A stretch of DNA of 33,349 nucleotides from Priapulus caudatus (GCF_000485595.1 NW_014577476.1:1-33349); one strand, 5' to 3'; positions 1 through 10,624 are shown, counted from the stretch's first letter. Notes: generated by a model not told the origin, from the letters alone. Made by a program: numbers and translations.

Positions 1-1
1 C

Positions 2-259
2 CTACTGGCACTAAACATCAGCCGGGGCGCCACACCCCCTCAGATTCACTGTGCTAAGCTGATCTATAGCGTTTGCCAATACGCCTCATCCCCGATCGTC
101 AGGGGTTCATCTTCTGATTCTGAATCAACGGAGAAGCCTGACATAATCATCGGTCTGAGTCAAGAATCACGGCTCAAAACTTCTGCTTCAGAAAGCTTGG
201 CTTTGCTGCTACAGACGCCATTGTTGTTGTTGACTGCTGAGTGCTGCGCTCTGGTGGTT
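2..259 (+). CDS. Candidate partial coding segment open at the window edge
   Basis: An 85-codon open frame runs from base 2 to a TAG at 257-259 with no stop and no obvious start, so it could be the 3' part of an exon that begins outside the window. It contains an ordered-looking stretch (IHCAKLIYSVCQYASSPIV) followed by an acidic/serine segment (SSSDSESTEKPD), which looks more protein-like than most random frames here. I do not recognise a family. No clear AATAAA follows within 300 bases and the last 20 residues are Leu/Cys-rich, so the true end could differ. It may equally be a chance frame. Confidence 0.28.
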
Positions 260-319
260 TAGTTGCGGAAATACCACGGAGCACAGAGAAATTCCCATGG
301 TTATAGACGCATGTGCACA

Positions 320-366
320 TAGACTGGTACCCGTCGATCAGTTTCCACGCGCTAGCCACTACGTGA
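320..366 (+). mobile_element. Partial copy of the GACTGGTACCCG mini-element
   Basis: TA at 320-321 is followed by GACTGGTACCCG and about 30 further bases. They match, with small indels, the reverse complement of the element at 12761-12824 (shared blocks CAGTT, CCAC, CGCTA, ACGT). Only one end is convincing, and the far end may lie near a TA at 400-405. It is probably a truncated or diverged copy of a TA-target MITE family also seen at 12018-12095. Confidence 0.5.
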
Positions 367-369
367 GTA

Positions 370-1125
370 CGTGAGTACGTGGGTGTTGTACGTGAGTCTT
401 AGCCGTTAGGCGAGGGTCATAACCGTTTGGCTGCCGGTTGCGCGTGCTGTAGCAGGAAACGACGGCTCATGTGCTATATGACCGGTACGCGCACCGCAGC
501 GGCAAAAACTTCGCCGGCGCTGCGCGAACAGGATGGAGATCGATAAATCTCGCAGCTTTTCGTGTGCCATAAAGACTTGGTAGTGTCGGTTCATGGGATA
601 GGCAAAGTATCTCTCGGCTACCTAACTTAGCTGCGCTAACGCTATAACTCTCCAGCGCGGGGCAGTCTAATACAGCTATTTGCCGTTTCTTTCTGTGGCG
701 CAAGTTCCTCGAATCATCCTCGAGAGAGACTCGTCGCCCCATTCGTATTGGTTAGCGATAGTAATACAATAAGTTCAGGCGTGTAATTAAATAGATTAGA
801 AATGGTTTTCTATAAGAAAAACTGCAGAATAGCGCCACCCAAAAAAATCAATTACGACCATTGTGAGTTATTCTCGCCCTACGTCGCATAATCGGCAAAG
901 GTTTTGTGCATAGCGGCCACAGACGTCTGATTGACGGGCGATAACACCCCGTTTTACCTAACCGGTGGAAATGTTTCTAAATGGGGAGCAGCGGAGTTAT
1001 ATTGAATGGCGCAGGCAAGGTGCGCGAGAAGCGGCTCTTCGGCGGGCGCGATATCAAGTGCGGAAACGTCCAGATTCCAATAGCAAATGGGGAATATTCC
1101 CCCTTCTTTTACATTCGTCAGTAAC
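370..1125. other. No recognisable gene or repeat
   Basis: Short overlapping frames of 60-90 codons occur on both strands, but none has a recognisable motif, convincing splice sites or biased composition. A short ACGTGAGT-type repeat lies at 361-396. I see no other structure. Confidence 0.5.
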
Positions 1126-1130
1126 GCGCT

Positions 1131-1150
1131 TGACCTTTGACCTTTGACCT
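1131..1150 (-). promoter_or_regulatory. Triple AGGTCA direct repeat (DR1 type)
   Basis: Read on the minus strand these bases are three perfect AGGTCA half-sites, each separated by one A. AGGTCA direct repeats spaced by one base are the classic binding site of RXR, HNF4 and COUP-type nuclear receptors. Function is not shown: no gene start is recognised nearby, and the motif could be a three-unit AGGTCAA tandem repeat. Confidence 0.45.
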
Positions 1151-1154
1151 CAGG

Positions 1155-2170
1155 CTTCGAATCGCAACTCGTTTTTCGGATTTACCGGCCCACCACGGTC
1201 CCAACTTTGCGAATTCGTACGTCGAGCCGGTCTAGATTTGTGCGCAACTGTTGACGGACGGGACGCACGCCGAACTGCCTCTATATGCGATTCTTACACA
1301 CTGCATGCGGTGACTATTTGTCGAGATTTTAGCTAACAACGCAAGTCAAACGAGTAGAAATAGTTTTTTTATTTTTGAGATAGTATACATTATGGTTCAT
1401 TCTGCTAGATCTGCATTAATTAGCTCTAGTAAGCCTCGATAGCCTGCGTTACAGTTGCGCGCCGCTGCGGCAATCTGTACAAATGGCTATGAGACTAATT
1501 AGAGCTGATCTGCAATAGGTGATGATACGCCCGACAGGCTGTGTGACTAACGTTCAATATACGGTCTCTTGATGTATGACCGTTTTCTTGGAGCTACATA
1601 GGTGTCAGGCTGTATAGACACCATCAGTCGGCACAGCCTCGTCAGGCTTAAGCTATAGTCCTGCATTTAGTGGGCATAGAGTATATTTACATCCCTGTAG
1701 GTTAGCTCTTAGTACTATAATCTGCGTACACGATAGCAGCCAGAGATATCTCGTGAAATCTGCAGGAAATGTTCTCTCCCGTGAAAATGTAAAGTAAAGT
1801 GGTAAAGAGAGGGTGGGTAAGGGTATTTTGCGTGAAACGTTACGTGGATCGGACCGTTTTTTATCCTGCGTGAACTGTTGAATTGCAATTTATTTTTGTC
1901 TGTGAACTGTGAATGGACGCTACCTTGCGTGAAGCGTGATTTAGCTTTTTATTTAGTCTGTCGAATGTGAATAAGAGGTCCTCTTTCCTCGTGAATCTTA
2001 TGCCTGTCGAGGCGCGGATTTAGGCGCGTTTGGCAGCAGTTTCAGAAAGCCAGTCACAGCCCTCAAAATTCACGCAGAAATGCACGAAATGTGCCAATTT
2101 AAAAATCTTTTTCCAGGGGGGCATGCTTCCGGTACCCCATAGCTGGCAGTAAGAACATTATGGAAAAGCT
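1155..2170. other. Intergenic sequence with a weak TGTGAA-rich repeat
   Basis: No gene is visible. From about 1790 to 2005 the sequence holds loosely repeated units of the form CGTGAA...TTTTTATT...TCTGTGAA. Bases 1738-1802 are an inverted match of 6396-6470. The rest is unrecognised. Confidence 0.45.
1738..1802 (+). repeat. Left arm of a distant inverted repeat (partner 6396-6470)
   Basis: The motif GATATCTCGTGAAATC followed by TGCAGG, GTTCTCTCC and GTGAAAATGTAAAGTAA is found in the same order on the minus strand at 6470-6396, with a few indels. The pair encloses the duplicated block at 2.6-6.06 kb. Whether they are ends of one element or two dispersed copies is not resolved. Confidence 0.55.
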
Positions 2171-2233
2171 ATATATATGCACGCATCGCCACGCACGCAC
2201 AGCACGCACGCACTGCACACGCACACACACATG
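2171..2233. repeat. CACGCA/CACA microsatellite
   Basis: Imperfect ACGC and AC units make up this short simple repeat. Confidence 0.8.
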
Positions 2234-2624
2234 TATAGCATGACTACTGCGGCAAGCATATTTAGAAGTGTTGTGTGATATTTAGCTAAACTTGTATACT
2301 TCTATGACCTTAATCTTTATGAGTCTGAATTTTAGCTGTGAAAACTGGATTATCCCCGTATAGAAAAGGCTCGTTGAGCTCGTGTGATAGGCACGTGTGA
2401 TCGCATAGTGGGTCCAGGTTCGTGTACAGCAGATAGACGTGTGCAATATAGCAGCTTAAAGCCACAAACAGTATACAATTTTTTTTAATTTTGGCCTATA
2501 ACCCTGAAATTACTATACGGTAACTCTATTCTTTAATAAACAGGCATCACCATAGATAGAATACACATACAGTAATATCTTATACTACCGAGGCACTACA
2601 GACAAGCGACTGGTTTACTAAATG

Positions 2625-2675
2625 CAGAGTAGCATATTACTGAGCGTGGGAGTTCTGGCAGAATCGCAGGGCAGG
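2625..2675 (+). repeat. Short partial third copy of the duplicated block
   Basis: These bases repeat, with several indels, the segment at 2956-3005 that contains GAGCGTGGAGTTCTG and GCAGAATC/GCAGAGTC. It indicates that the block was partially duplicated more than once. Confidence 0.55.
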
Positions 2676-2689
2676 TTGAAAGGCAAACA

Positions 2690-3745
2690 TGTGTGCGTTT
2701 AAGCAAACAGTGGCTAAGTAAGAACATGTCATAGAAGGTTACATACGTTGCATAATTATACGATGGCATTAGACTAGCGCACACAAATACAAAAGCCGTA
2801 CAATAGTTTTAGCAGATATGCGTTTATAAGTGTACGGTCTGTAGACTACGCGAATACGCATTACAAATTGCTAGCAGTATAACAGCTACGCAGACCAATA
2901 ATGCTTTTGCAGGCATAATCATACACCAAGCACATACCGACATAGCGGCCGTTACAATGCAGAGTACATATTTACGAGCGTGGAGTTCTGCAGAGTCGCA
3001 GGCAGAATCCTGGTCGGTGTCCAATGGTGACGGTAGCGGGGGTGATCCCCAGCAGGTGAGATCAAGCGGAACCTGTGTGCTGACAGCGTCGGGAGCTGTC
3101 AAGGCGAGCCGTGGAAATCTCGTGTCTGTCTTCTTTGTGCGAAACTGTTGCGTTATTTATCAGCAACTGGAGAATGCATGCCTGACTGTGGTCAAGGCTT
3201 TGTTGGCGTGGGATGGTTGCAATCCTGTGTCCTTCTGCCAGAATGTTATGGACAACTGATAGGTGAGACTTCCCTTTTTTAATTGGCGTGAGAACGGCGT
3301 CGGGAGTCTTTGTAGTATGGTAGAGGCGTGCGATATGCAGTTTCTCGATAGCCCTCTGTCGGGTAAGCCTTCTATTGGTACTAAAGTGTCATCGCAGCGC
3401 TTTTGTGTCATAATTCCGTGTTGCGCAGTGCACCGGACGTGTTCCGACTGCGCAATGCTGAAGGTATGGCACAGATTTGCCCTGGTTGGGTTGTGCGCAC
3501 CCGGTGTTAAGAGGTCCGCTGTGGTTCACCACGGCGCCACGCGCTGGGGGGCGTGCGGCGGCTTGTCATAAGACTCGTCACCTGGGCCGTCGTACCTTTT
3601 ACTCGTGGTCAGTGACTGGCCAGTTTCTTGGGAGTTTCGTGGTGCACCACTTTCACAGCTGTTACTTGACTGACATTGTCTAAACTAAATACCAAAGACC
3701 GTGTCGCTGGGTTTTTATACTAGGTTATTATCTCGATATGCTTAC
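2690..3745 (+). repeat. Duplicated block, copy A
   Basis: This block aligns collinearly with 4950-6060. Shared landmarks include ACGAGCGTGGAGTTC, GTGACGGTAGCGGG, GACAGCGTCGGGAG, CGGGAGTCTTTGTAG, GCTGTTACTTGACTGACA and GGGTTTTTATACTAGGTTA. Frames of 83-102 codons exist on both strands but are not preserved in copy B, because the copies differ by many one- and two-base indels. I find no recognisable protein, although a minus-strand frame at 3102-2824 has a hydrophobic stretch. It may be a transposon fragment or a segmental duplication of unknown function. Confidence 0.7.
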
Positions 3746-3749
3746 GTCA

Positions 3750-4318
3750 GCTACACTACCCTCGCACTTTCATCGTTGGGCGAAACATATTTATGGAGAG
3801 CAACTGTATAGAAACATATATAAAATAGCTATATCTTGATAACCGTGCGGCATTGAAGATTGGTTACCGTTCACACACAAAAAAAACTTTGATCGTTATA
3901 GTAGATACTAATCCGATGAACAGTCCGACACTATTAATGGCTAAGCTATAAGCGCAACTACGGCGTGAATTAAAAAGAAAACTTCGTGCATTATATAACT
4001 AGGCAATCATAATCATACAAAATATCATGAAGGCGTACTGCGAGAAACAGTGAATAAATCAAGAATCCATATTTTAACTAGTAAATATACTATTGTGCAT
4101 CAGAATTGGCAACGCTATCCAGTTAGATTACATAATGCTGTCTTTCGTACCCATGCGCCAAACACTTCTACTGAGGTCTCGGCATGGTAAAGAGTTAAAA
4201 GATCTGGGCAGCAATTATGGGCATAGCATCTCATCAGGGGGATTCTGCTTACGTGGAAAGATACAAGAGATAAAAGACTATGTTTCACGACTCTTTGTAA
4301 GGTGTGTGTTAATATCGT
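3750..4318. other. Spacer between duplicated blocks, no gene seen
   Basis: AT-rich sequence with short frames only. The 103-codon plus frame starting at 4093 runs into the minisatellite and has no recognisable features. Confidence 0.5.
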
Positions 4319-4319
4319 T

Positions 4320-4461
4320 TACAAACGAGCTCTCATGCTCTATAGTGTTGAAGCGAGCTCTCATGGATCCATTAGTTTTACAAGCGAGCTCTCCTGGCTC
4401 ATAGTGTACTAAGCGAGCTCTCAGCTCCATAGTGGTACAAGCGAGGCTCTCATGGCTCGCC
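4320..4461 (+). repeat. Minisatellite of about 30 bp, five units
   Basis: Five imperfect units each begin with AAGCGAGCTCTCATGG or a close variant and end around CATAGTGTTA. Unit length varies by a few bases from copy to copy. Confidence 0.8.
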
Positions 4462-4949
4462 ATTATCATAATCATGAAATCAGTCTAATATATTCTAGTG
4501 TCTGAGATAGCCTCTTTATCTAGAAACCTGTGTCTTATCTCATTTATCTCATTAATTCATATCTATAATGTCTAAATTCCACACCACTTTGCTTTGTACA
4601 GGGTGTAGGGAACTACTTAGCGGAGCACGGTCGACTGGTATTTAAGATGAAAGTAACCTATCAAAGGCTAATATTTGGTCGGGCATCAAACAGAGCATTG
4701 CCAACTACTTAGATAAAAGATAGAACGGCGTTGATGACGTTACATATTACTCATGATGAATTTTTGCTGCCGTAGTGGGCAGAACGCTCGTGTGTCGTTG
4801 CAGAGGCAAGGAAGATCTGAGGATAAAATCACAGCGGTTAAGCAGCTAACATATCTGTTTGGATTGCTGACTGTTTGTCACGAGCGCCAGTATAGAGAAG
4901 GCTGATATCAATCGTTTTAGTAATACGAGAAGAGTCCGGTTACAATCAA

Positions 4950-6060
4950 AACATTGTGCGTGTTGGTAACTAAACAGATGGCTAAGTATGCAAATCATGT
5001 ATAAAAGTTTAGCATACGTTTGCATTAATATACGAATGCAGAATGAAAGCAGCACACAAATACAAACACGTAACAATAAGTTTAACATATCGTTTATTAA
5101 AGTGTAAGGTCCTGTAGGCAGGCATACGACGAATACGCATTTAACAATTGCTACGCAGTAATAAAGTCAGCTACGCAGACGCAATGCTTTTGCAGGCTAA
5201 CATACCCAAGCACATACGACATAGCTGGCTCGTTTTTACAAATGCAGAGTAATATTTACGAGCGTGGAGTTCCTGTCAGATTCGGCAGGCAAGATCGCTG
5301 GCGGCTGTCCAAGTGGTGACGGTAGCGGGTGATCCCCCGCCGGTGAGATCAGCGGAAACCTGTGTGTGATGACAGCGTCGGGAGGCTGTCAGGCACGCGG
5401 TTGAACTTGTGTCTGTCTTCTTGTCGAAACTGTTCGTTATTTATACAACTGGAAGAATGCATGGGCTGAACGTGGTCAAGGCCTTGTTAGCGTGGCGATG
5501 TGGCAATCCTGTGTCTTCTCGCAGAATGTTATGACCAACTTGATAGGTGAGACTTCTTCTTTAGGCGTGAGAACGGCGGTCGGGAGTCTTTGTAGATATG
5601 GTGGAAGGCGTCCGATTAGCAGTTTCTCCGAGCCTGCTCGCGTCGGGTAGCCTTTCTATGGTACTCAAAGTGTCATGCGGCATGCTTTGTGTCATACGGC
5701 TGTTGCCGGACGTGCACGGAGCGTGTTCGACCTTCGCAATGCTAGAAGGTATGTGCAGGCAGATTTGATCCGCTGGTTGGGGTGTGCGACACCGGTGTTG
5801 ATGGTCCCGCTGTGTCAGCGCACAGAGGCAGCCAGCGCGCCCGTATGGGTGTGCCGGCGTGCGCGGCTTGTCATAGAGACACTCGTCACGGTTTGGGCCG
5901 GCGCGTAACTTCTTCATCCGTGGTCCTGTGGCTCAGTTTCTTGGATATTTCTGGTGCAACATTTCAGGGTAGCTGTTACTTGACTGACATTTGTCACCTA
6001 AAATATACCAACGAGCGCGTGTCGCTTGGGTTTTTATACTAGGTTACTAATGTCGATTAT
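4950..6060 (+). repeat. Duplicated block, copy B
   Basis: Direct-orientation partner of copy A at 2690-3745, starting about 2.27 kb downstream. Relative to A it shows very frequent single-base insertions and deletions while keeping long identical words, so no reading frame is conserved between the copies. The 118-codon minus-strand frame at 5917-5561 has no counterpart in A and is therefore unlikely to be a real gene. Confidence 0.7.
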
Positions 6061-6395
6061 CTACGTCACTACACCCGTGATCTGTGAAAAGAGGCCATTA
6101 TTTTCACTGTGAATGTGAAAAGCAGTTTTATTTTCACTGTGAACTGTGAACAGTACCCCCCCTTAGCCCCCGCCTCTAAAGAGGACGAGATTGTCTGTTT
6201 ATAGCAACGAGTAATGGCGCGGCATTGCATGGCCGGGATGAGCTGCTGGCCGCCTGCCGAGCCTGCCGTTTCGAGGTCGGCAAGCCCAAGCCTAATGCGT
6301 GCGGTCACGACGTCACACACCCGATACGACTATCAGGATCGACTCGAAAAGCTAGTGCGTTATGGGATTTTCGGATAATACGTCCTCTCAGGCTC

Positions 6396-6470
6396 TGTAC
6401 ACTTACTTTACATTTTCACATGGAGAGAACATTTTTCCCTGCAGGATTTCACGAGATATCTGCTGGTGGG
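6396..6470 (-). repeat. Right arm of a distant inverted repeat (partner 1738-1802)
   Basis: On the minus strand this reads GATATCTCGTGAAATCC, then CTGCAGG, then GTTCTCTCC and GTGAAAATGTAAAGTAAG, in the same order as the left arm. The spacing between words differs by a few bases. Confidence 0.55.
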
Positions 6471-6894
6471 AGTAGGTAAGGACAAAGGGCAGTTATAATT
6501 CGAACAGTGAACATTTATGTAGCACATAGATGGATAGCGCTAAGATTATAATGGAAGTCTGTTGGATGTAATATTCGTGGCTGTGAAGGTGTGAAATGAA
6601 GCGTAGCGTCGAGCGAATTTTCTCATATCAGTTTTCCTACTGCTCTCTATTCATGTTGTTTGTGCACAGCGCGGGCATGTGCGGCATACTGGTGTGTGTT
6701 GCAGATGAGCATTTGACCGGCATTTACAGGTGACTTATGGCGACTAACAGTAGAGAAACATTAGACTTCTGGTAGTCAATAAGCATTTCGTGTTTATTTA
6801 CCTTTTCTTATTTATTGAGACGTTCAAAGTGCCTGTGTGCGGGCAACTGACGCGGCTATGTGGTGCAAATCCAACTTTTAGGGCAGGCCTTAGT

Positions 6895-7125
6895 TTCAGA
6901 GGGTGAGAGGGAGAGAGGTAAGCAGGATGTTTAGAGAGAGAGATGACGCCATGATGGTTAGAGGAGAGAGGAAGCGTGATGGTTAGAGGGAGAGAGGAAG
7001 CCGTGATCATTAGAGGGAGAGGGAAGCGTGATGGTTTTTATACGAGAAGAGAGGAAGCCGTGGATGGTTTATTAGAGAGAGAGGAAGGCCGTGATGGTTA
7101 GAGGGAGAGAGGAATGCTCATGCTG
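6895..7125 (-). repeat. CTCTAACCATCATGGCTTCC minisatellite, reverse-oriented part
   Basis: Repeating GTGATGGTTAGAGGGAGAG units of about 25-28 bp are the reverse complement of the array beginning near 7145. Several units carry small indels. The strand is strongly purine-rich here. Confidence 0.85.
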
Positions 7126-7144
7126 TGCCTGTACTGTTAATTAC

Positions 7145-7630
7145 TCTCTCGCTTTAACCTTTCTGGTGGGCTTCCGTCTCTCTCTCTAACGCATCACGAC
7201 TTCCCTCTCTCTCTAAACCATCACGCTTTCTCTGCTCTCTAACATCATGGCTTCTCTCTCCTCTAACCATCATGGCTTCTCTCTCCCTCTAACCCTCATG
7301 GCTTCCTCTCTCTCTCTATTAATGCGCTCATGGTGCCTTCCTCTCTCTCTCTAACCTCATGGCTTCCTCTTTCCTCTAACTCATCACGGCTTGTGCGCTT
7401 TCTCCTCTAACATCATGGCTTCCTGCTCTCGACTCTAACCATCATGGCTTTTCGCTTGCTCCTCTAACGCATTCAGCGGCTTCGCCTCTCTCTATACCCG
7501 CTCACTGGCTTCCTCTCTCCTCTAACCTGCATGGCTTCCTTCTCTCTCTCTAACCCTTCATGGGCTTCCTCTCTCCCTCTAACCATCTCAGCTCCTTTCT
7601 CCCTCTAACATCACGGCTTCCTCTCTCCTG
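7145..7630 (+). repeat. CTCTAACCATCATGGCTTCC minisatellite, forward part 1
   Basis: About 18 imperfect units of 25-28 bp with the consensus CTCTAACCATCATGGCTTCC followed by a TCTCTCC tract. The strand is pyrimidine-rich and inverted relative to 6895-7125, with a non-repeat hinge near 7126-7144. Confidence 0.9.
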
Positions 7631-7631
7631 A

Positions 7632-7885
7632 CAAGGTATCAGAGGTGAGGCACAGAATAGTGTACACAGCGAGATGATTGCACCAGATTGGCCCCTTAAA
7701 AACACAAGTTCAGTTTACGCACCTTATACCGACAAGTATCACGAGGGTGATGCACAGAATGAGTGTACATTCAACCGAGATGCATGCACAGATTGGCGCT
7801 TAAAACACAAGTTCCAGTTTTATGCATCCTTATACTCTTGACAAGTATCACACGAAGGTGATGCAGGAATAGCTGTATATCACGG
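7632..7885 (+). repeat. Two tandem copies of a roughly 110-bp unit inside the minisatellite
   Basis: Words such as ACAAGTATCAC, GGTGATGCA, GATTGGC and TTAAAACACAAGTTC repeat in the same order twice. An inverted relative lies at 8815-8940, where the minus strand reads GGCACCTTATGTATCAC then AGTGATGCACAGA. Confidence 0.7.
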
Positions 7886-7924
7886 CTCCCCCTTCCTCTG
7901 CTGCCGCAGCCATCAACGGCTCCG

Positions 7925-8545
7925 CGCCGCTCTCTCTCTCCCTCTAACGCATCCACTGGCTGTCCTCTCTCGCTCTCTAACTGATCGGCTTCATTCTCCC
8001 TCTAACCATCATGGCTTTCTCTCTCTAACCATCAACTGGCTTCCTTCTCATCTCTAACCCCTCATGGCTTCCTCTCTCTCCCTCTAACCATCACGGTTCC
8101 TCTCTCCCTTAACCATTCACGGCTTCCTCATCTCCTCTAACGATCACGGCTTCCTCTCTCCCTCTAACCGCTCATGGCTTCCTCTCTATTAACCATCACG
8201 GCTGTCTCTCTCCCTCTAACGCACCTGCACTGACTTCCTTTTCCCTCTAACCCTCATGCTTCCTCCTCTCTCTAACCATCACGGCTTCGCTCTCTCCCCT
8301 AACCATCATGGCTTCCTCCTTCCCTCTAAGCCATCAGGCTTCCTCTGCTGCGCTCTAACCCTCATGCTTCCTCTGGCTCTTCTTAACACCGTCATGGCTT
8401 CTCTGCTTTCCCTCACTAACCAATTAACGGCTTTCTCTCTCGCCTCTAACCATCATGGCTTCTCTCTCCCTCTAACCGCATCCGCGGATTCCTCTCTCAC
8501 TGCTACCATCACGGCTTCCTCTCTCCCATCACTCTAACCACATCG
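7925..8545 (+). repeat. CTCTAACCATCATGGCTTCC minisatellite, forward part 2
   Basis: This continues the pyrimidine-rich array, with roughly 22 further units and frequent one-base indels. The 93-codon plus frame at 8256 is simply a translation of the array and is not a gene. Confidence 0.9.
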
Positions 8546-8559
8546 CTTCCTCTTCTTAG

Positions 8560-8765
8560 TATTAGTAATTAGTAATTAATAGTGTAGTAGTAATTAGGCA
8601 GTGTAATTAGAAATTAATAAGTGTTTAAAACCTTTTTTAATTTTTAAAAAAACCAATAGTGTAATTGTAAATTAGTAATGTAGTAGTTTAATTAATAATC
8701 ATTCAATCAACATATAATAAAAATAAAAATACACAACATAATTTTTAGTGCTATAATAGTAGTAT
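8560..8765. repeat. AT-rich low-complexity tract
   Basis: The sequence is dominated by TTAGTAATTAGTAATTAATA-like words and A/T runs. Confidence 0.75.
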
Positions 8766-8814
8766 TTTTGTCCGATAGGTGGTGCTTTTTAGCATGGCTA
8801 TGTGGGCAGTTAAA

Positions 8815-8940
8815 CATTTGTGCATCAATCCTTGATATAAGGAAAGTCAGTGCATCAGTGGGTGATACACAGAAATCTGTGCATCACTTCGTGATACATA
8901 AGGTGCCTAAAGTGGATTTGCACCGATTGGGACCTATGTC
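8815..8940 (-). repeat. Inverted relative of the 110-bp unit
   Basis: On the minus strand the order CACCTTAT, GTATCACGAAGTGATGCACAG matches the units at 7632-7885. Three GGTGATAC/GTGATACA-type words recur within it. Confidence 0.55.
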
Positions 8941-8945
8941 ATTTT

Positions 8946-9490
8946 CGTAAATGTGGGGGTAACCCTTTTAAAATTGAGAGGGGCGTTGTTGAGGCTGTTG
9001 TACATAACATTAATATGTGAGTTGACAGGAAGTGTGGAAAAAACTTCGTTGAAGCGACACTACTCGCCCGTTTCCGACTGTTTCTCACCATTGCTACGCG
9101 CGAGAATTTCCCATCATGTTCTTCTGCTACGGCCCTCAAATGTATCTGCGTATTTGCGCGCGCCATTTACGGACTGATATTACTTGCTCTCTGCAGTAAA
9201 TTACCTGGAAATCTGTTGATATTCGTTGTTTTTTTGGAACCTCATAAATCAACGACCACAAAATCCTCTATTCTTGTTGACTGTACCCTACTGCCCTCTC
9301 GCGGCAATCTGATGTATATGCATTCGCCTCCCCCCTCTTGCAGCTGCCTTTCGCTGCGCACATCAGTGTATCGCTTTGTAGGGGGGGGGGGGTACAGTGG
9401 TCATAGCCAGCGCGGTTAGATAAAACTCACGTGAACGCACATTCTTCCCGTTGTGTTCGATGCATTCTCTACATGAATAAATATATATCT
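8946..9490. other. No recognisable gene
   Basis: Two overlapping frames of about 75 codons on opposite strands near 8940-9180 lack motifs. A poly-G run lies at 9380-9392. Nothing else is identified. Confidence 0.5.
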
Positions 9491-9494
9491 ATAT

Positions 9495-9542
9495 TTAGGG
9501 TTAGGGTTAGGCTTAGGGTTATCGTTAGGGTTAGGGTCAGGG
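9495..9542 (+). repeat. Interstitial telomere-like (TTAGGG) array
   Basis: Eight hexamers in perfect register: five are exact TTAGGG and three are variants (TTAGGC, TTATCG, TCAGGG). This matches the canonical metazoan telomere repeat. The flanks are AT-rich and show no terminal inverted repeat. Confidence 0.9.
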
Positions 9543-10240
9543 TATTAGAAAGGAATATTTTAAATTTTTTAAAGGGACAGTAGCCTCTAGGATTTTACTG
9601 CATACAACTATACTTACTGTATAACAAATCGTCTATACCCACGTATTTGTTACCAGATACCTAATTTAATTATTATAATTAATTACACATCAACGCTACG
9701 AAATTTGAACGGCGCCATGACACCCGCGACCGTGCTGCCACCCCGAAAAAGTTGCGTATTTGACAATTTATTTTGCACGTTACAGACCGAGGGCTAATCA
9801 CAAAAGTGAAATTATATTTATACTTAAATACTATTTAACCGAACGATATTCATTTTAGGGCAAATTTATTCATATTATAACTGAAACTATATGTCGTTTA
9901 TAAGAAGTTACAATCCTTCTTGCTTTTAATGAATTTTAAATAAGAAAACCTCGGTCCTGTAGCCCTTGCTGGAAGTGGTTTTTGCACGGGGCAACTTATC
10001 AGATCGTCGCCGCGCATTGAGTTGGCGGCCACCGTCGTTGTACAATCAAACTGTAGTCGTTAGTTTTAAAACATTAAAAAAAAATATTTCTAATGGTGAT
10101 TTGAACGCATGAAACTTTTTATGTAGCCGTAATTATATACCTAAATTAGCGAAAAATAACCCTAGAAACTAGAAGCTAAACTTCTCCGCTTTAAATGTTT
10201 AAATTTTTTAATTTTTAAATTTTTATATTTTTTAGCTCTA
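9543..10240. other. AT-rich unannotated sequence
   Basis: No gene is seen. A weak inverted similarity (TTACAGACCGAGG at about 9780 against CCTCGGTCCTGTAG at about 9951) may be a decayed transposon, but it is too diverged to delimit. Confidence 0.4.
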
Positions 10241-10369
10241 TTGAGCGTAGTTGCAGATGCCAGCTTGTAGAATCGCATGATGGTCTGTCCGCCGTCCGTG
10301 CGTACGTCCATCACAGTTTGGCAGCAAATCTAACCGGCTCGACGTTACGGTCATGCGATATTCGGGACG

Positions 10370-10408
10370 TGGGGGGGGGGGGGGTGGGGGGGGGGGGGGG
10401 GGGTTGGG
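10370..10408 (+). repeat. Poly-G tract
   Basis: Nearly uninterrupted G with one T and one TT. On the minus strand it encodes a spurious polyproline frame. Runs of this type can form G-quadruplexes and are prone to sequencing length error. Confidence 0.9.
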
Positions 10409-10446
10409 GGTTAATCCGAAATAACATGTTGGAATGTCAAAGCTTG

Positions 10447-10459
10447 GGGTCAAAGGTCA
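10447..10459 (+). promoter_or_regulatory. DR1-like nuclear receptor motif
   Basis: GGGTCA, one A, then AGGTCA: a DR1 with one mismatch in the first half-site. It lies at the end of the first unit of the 10255-10640 duplicate. Regulatory use is inferred from the motif only. Confidence 0.35.
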
Positions 10460-10624
10460 AGAGGCGTAAAAAAGAAGGGGACAATTCGCTTCTTTAACTT
10501 ATAGGTTAGGAGGCAAAGTGCAGATTGCTGGCAAAATCTAAAACGGCTCGACTAGGCTAGTTGATAGTCGCGTGATATAGCGATCATGGTAGGAAAGCCA
10601 TCACTGTGCCGAATTGGAGGTTAC

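Noticed and set aside
2824-3102. Minus-strand frame with a hydrophobic stretch in copy A
   Set aside because: Not maintained in copy B and without a family match that I can recall; one hydrophobic segment is weak evidence.
5561-5917. 118-codon minus-strand frame
   Set aside because: Not preserved in the homologous copy A, which has frameshifts and stops at the equivalent positions.
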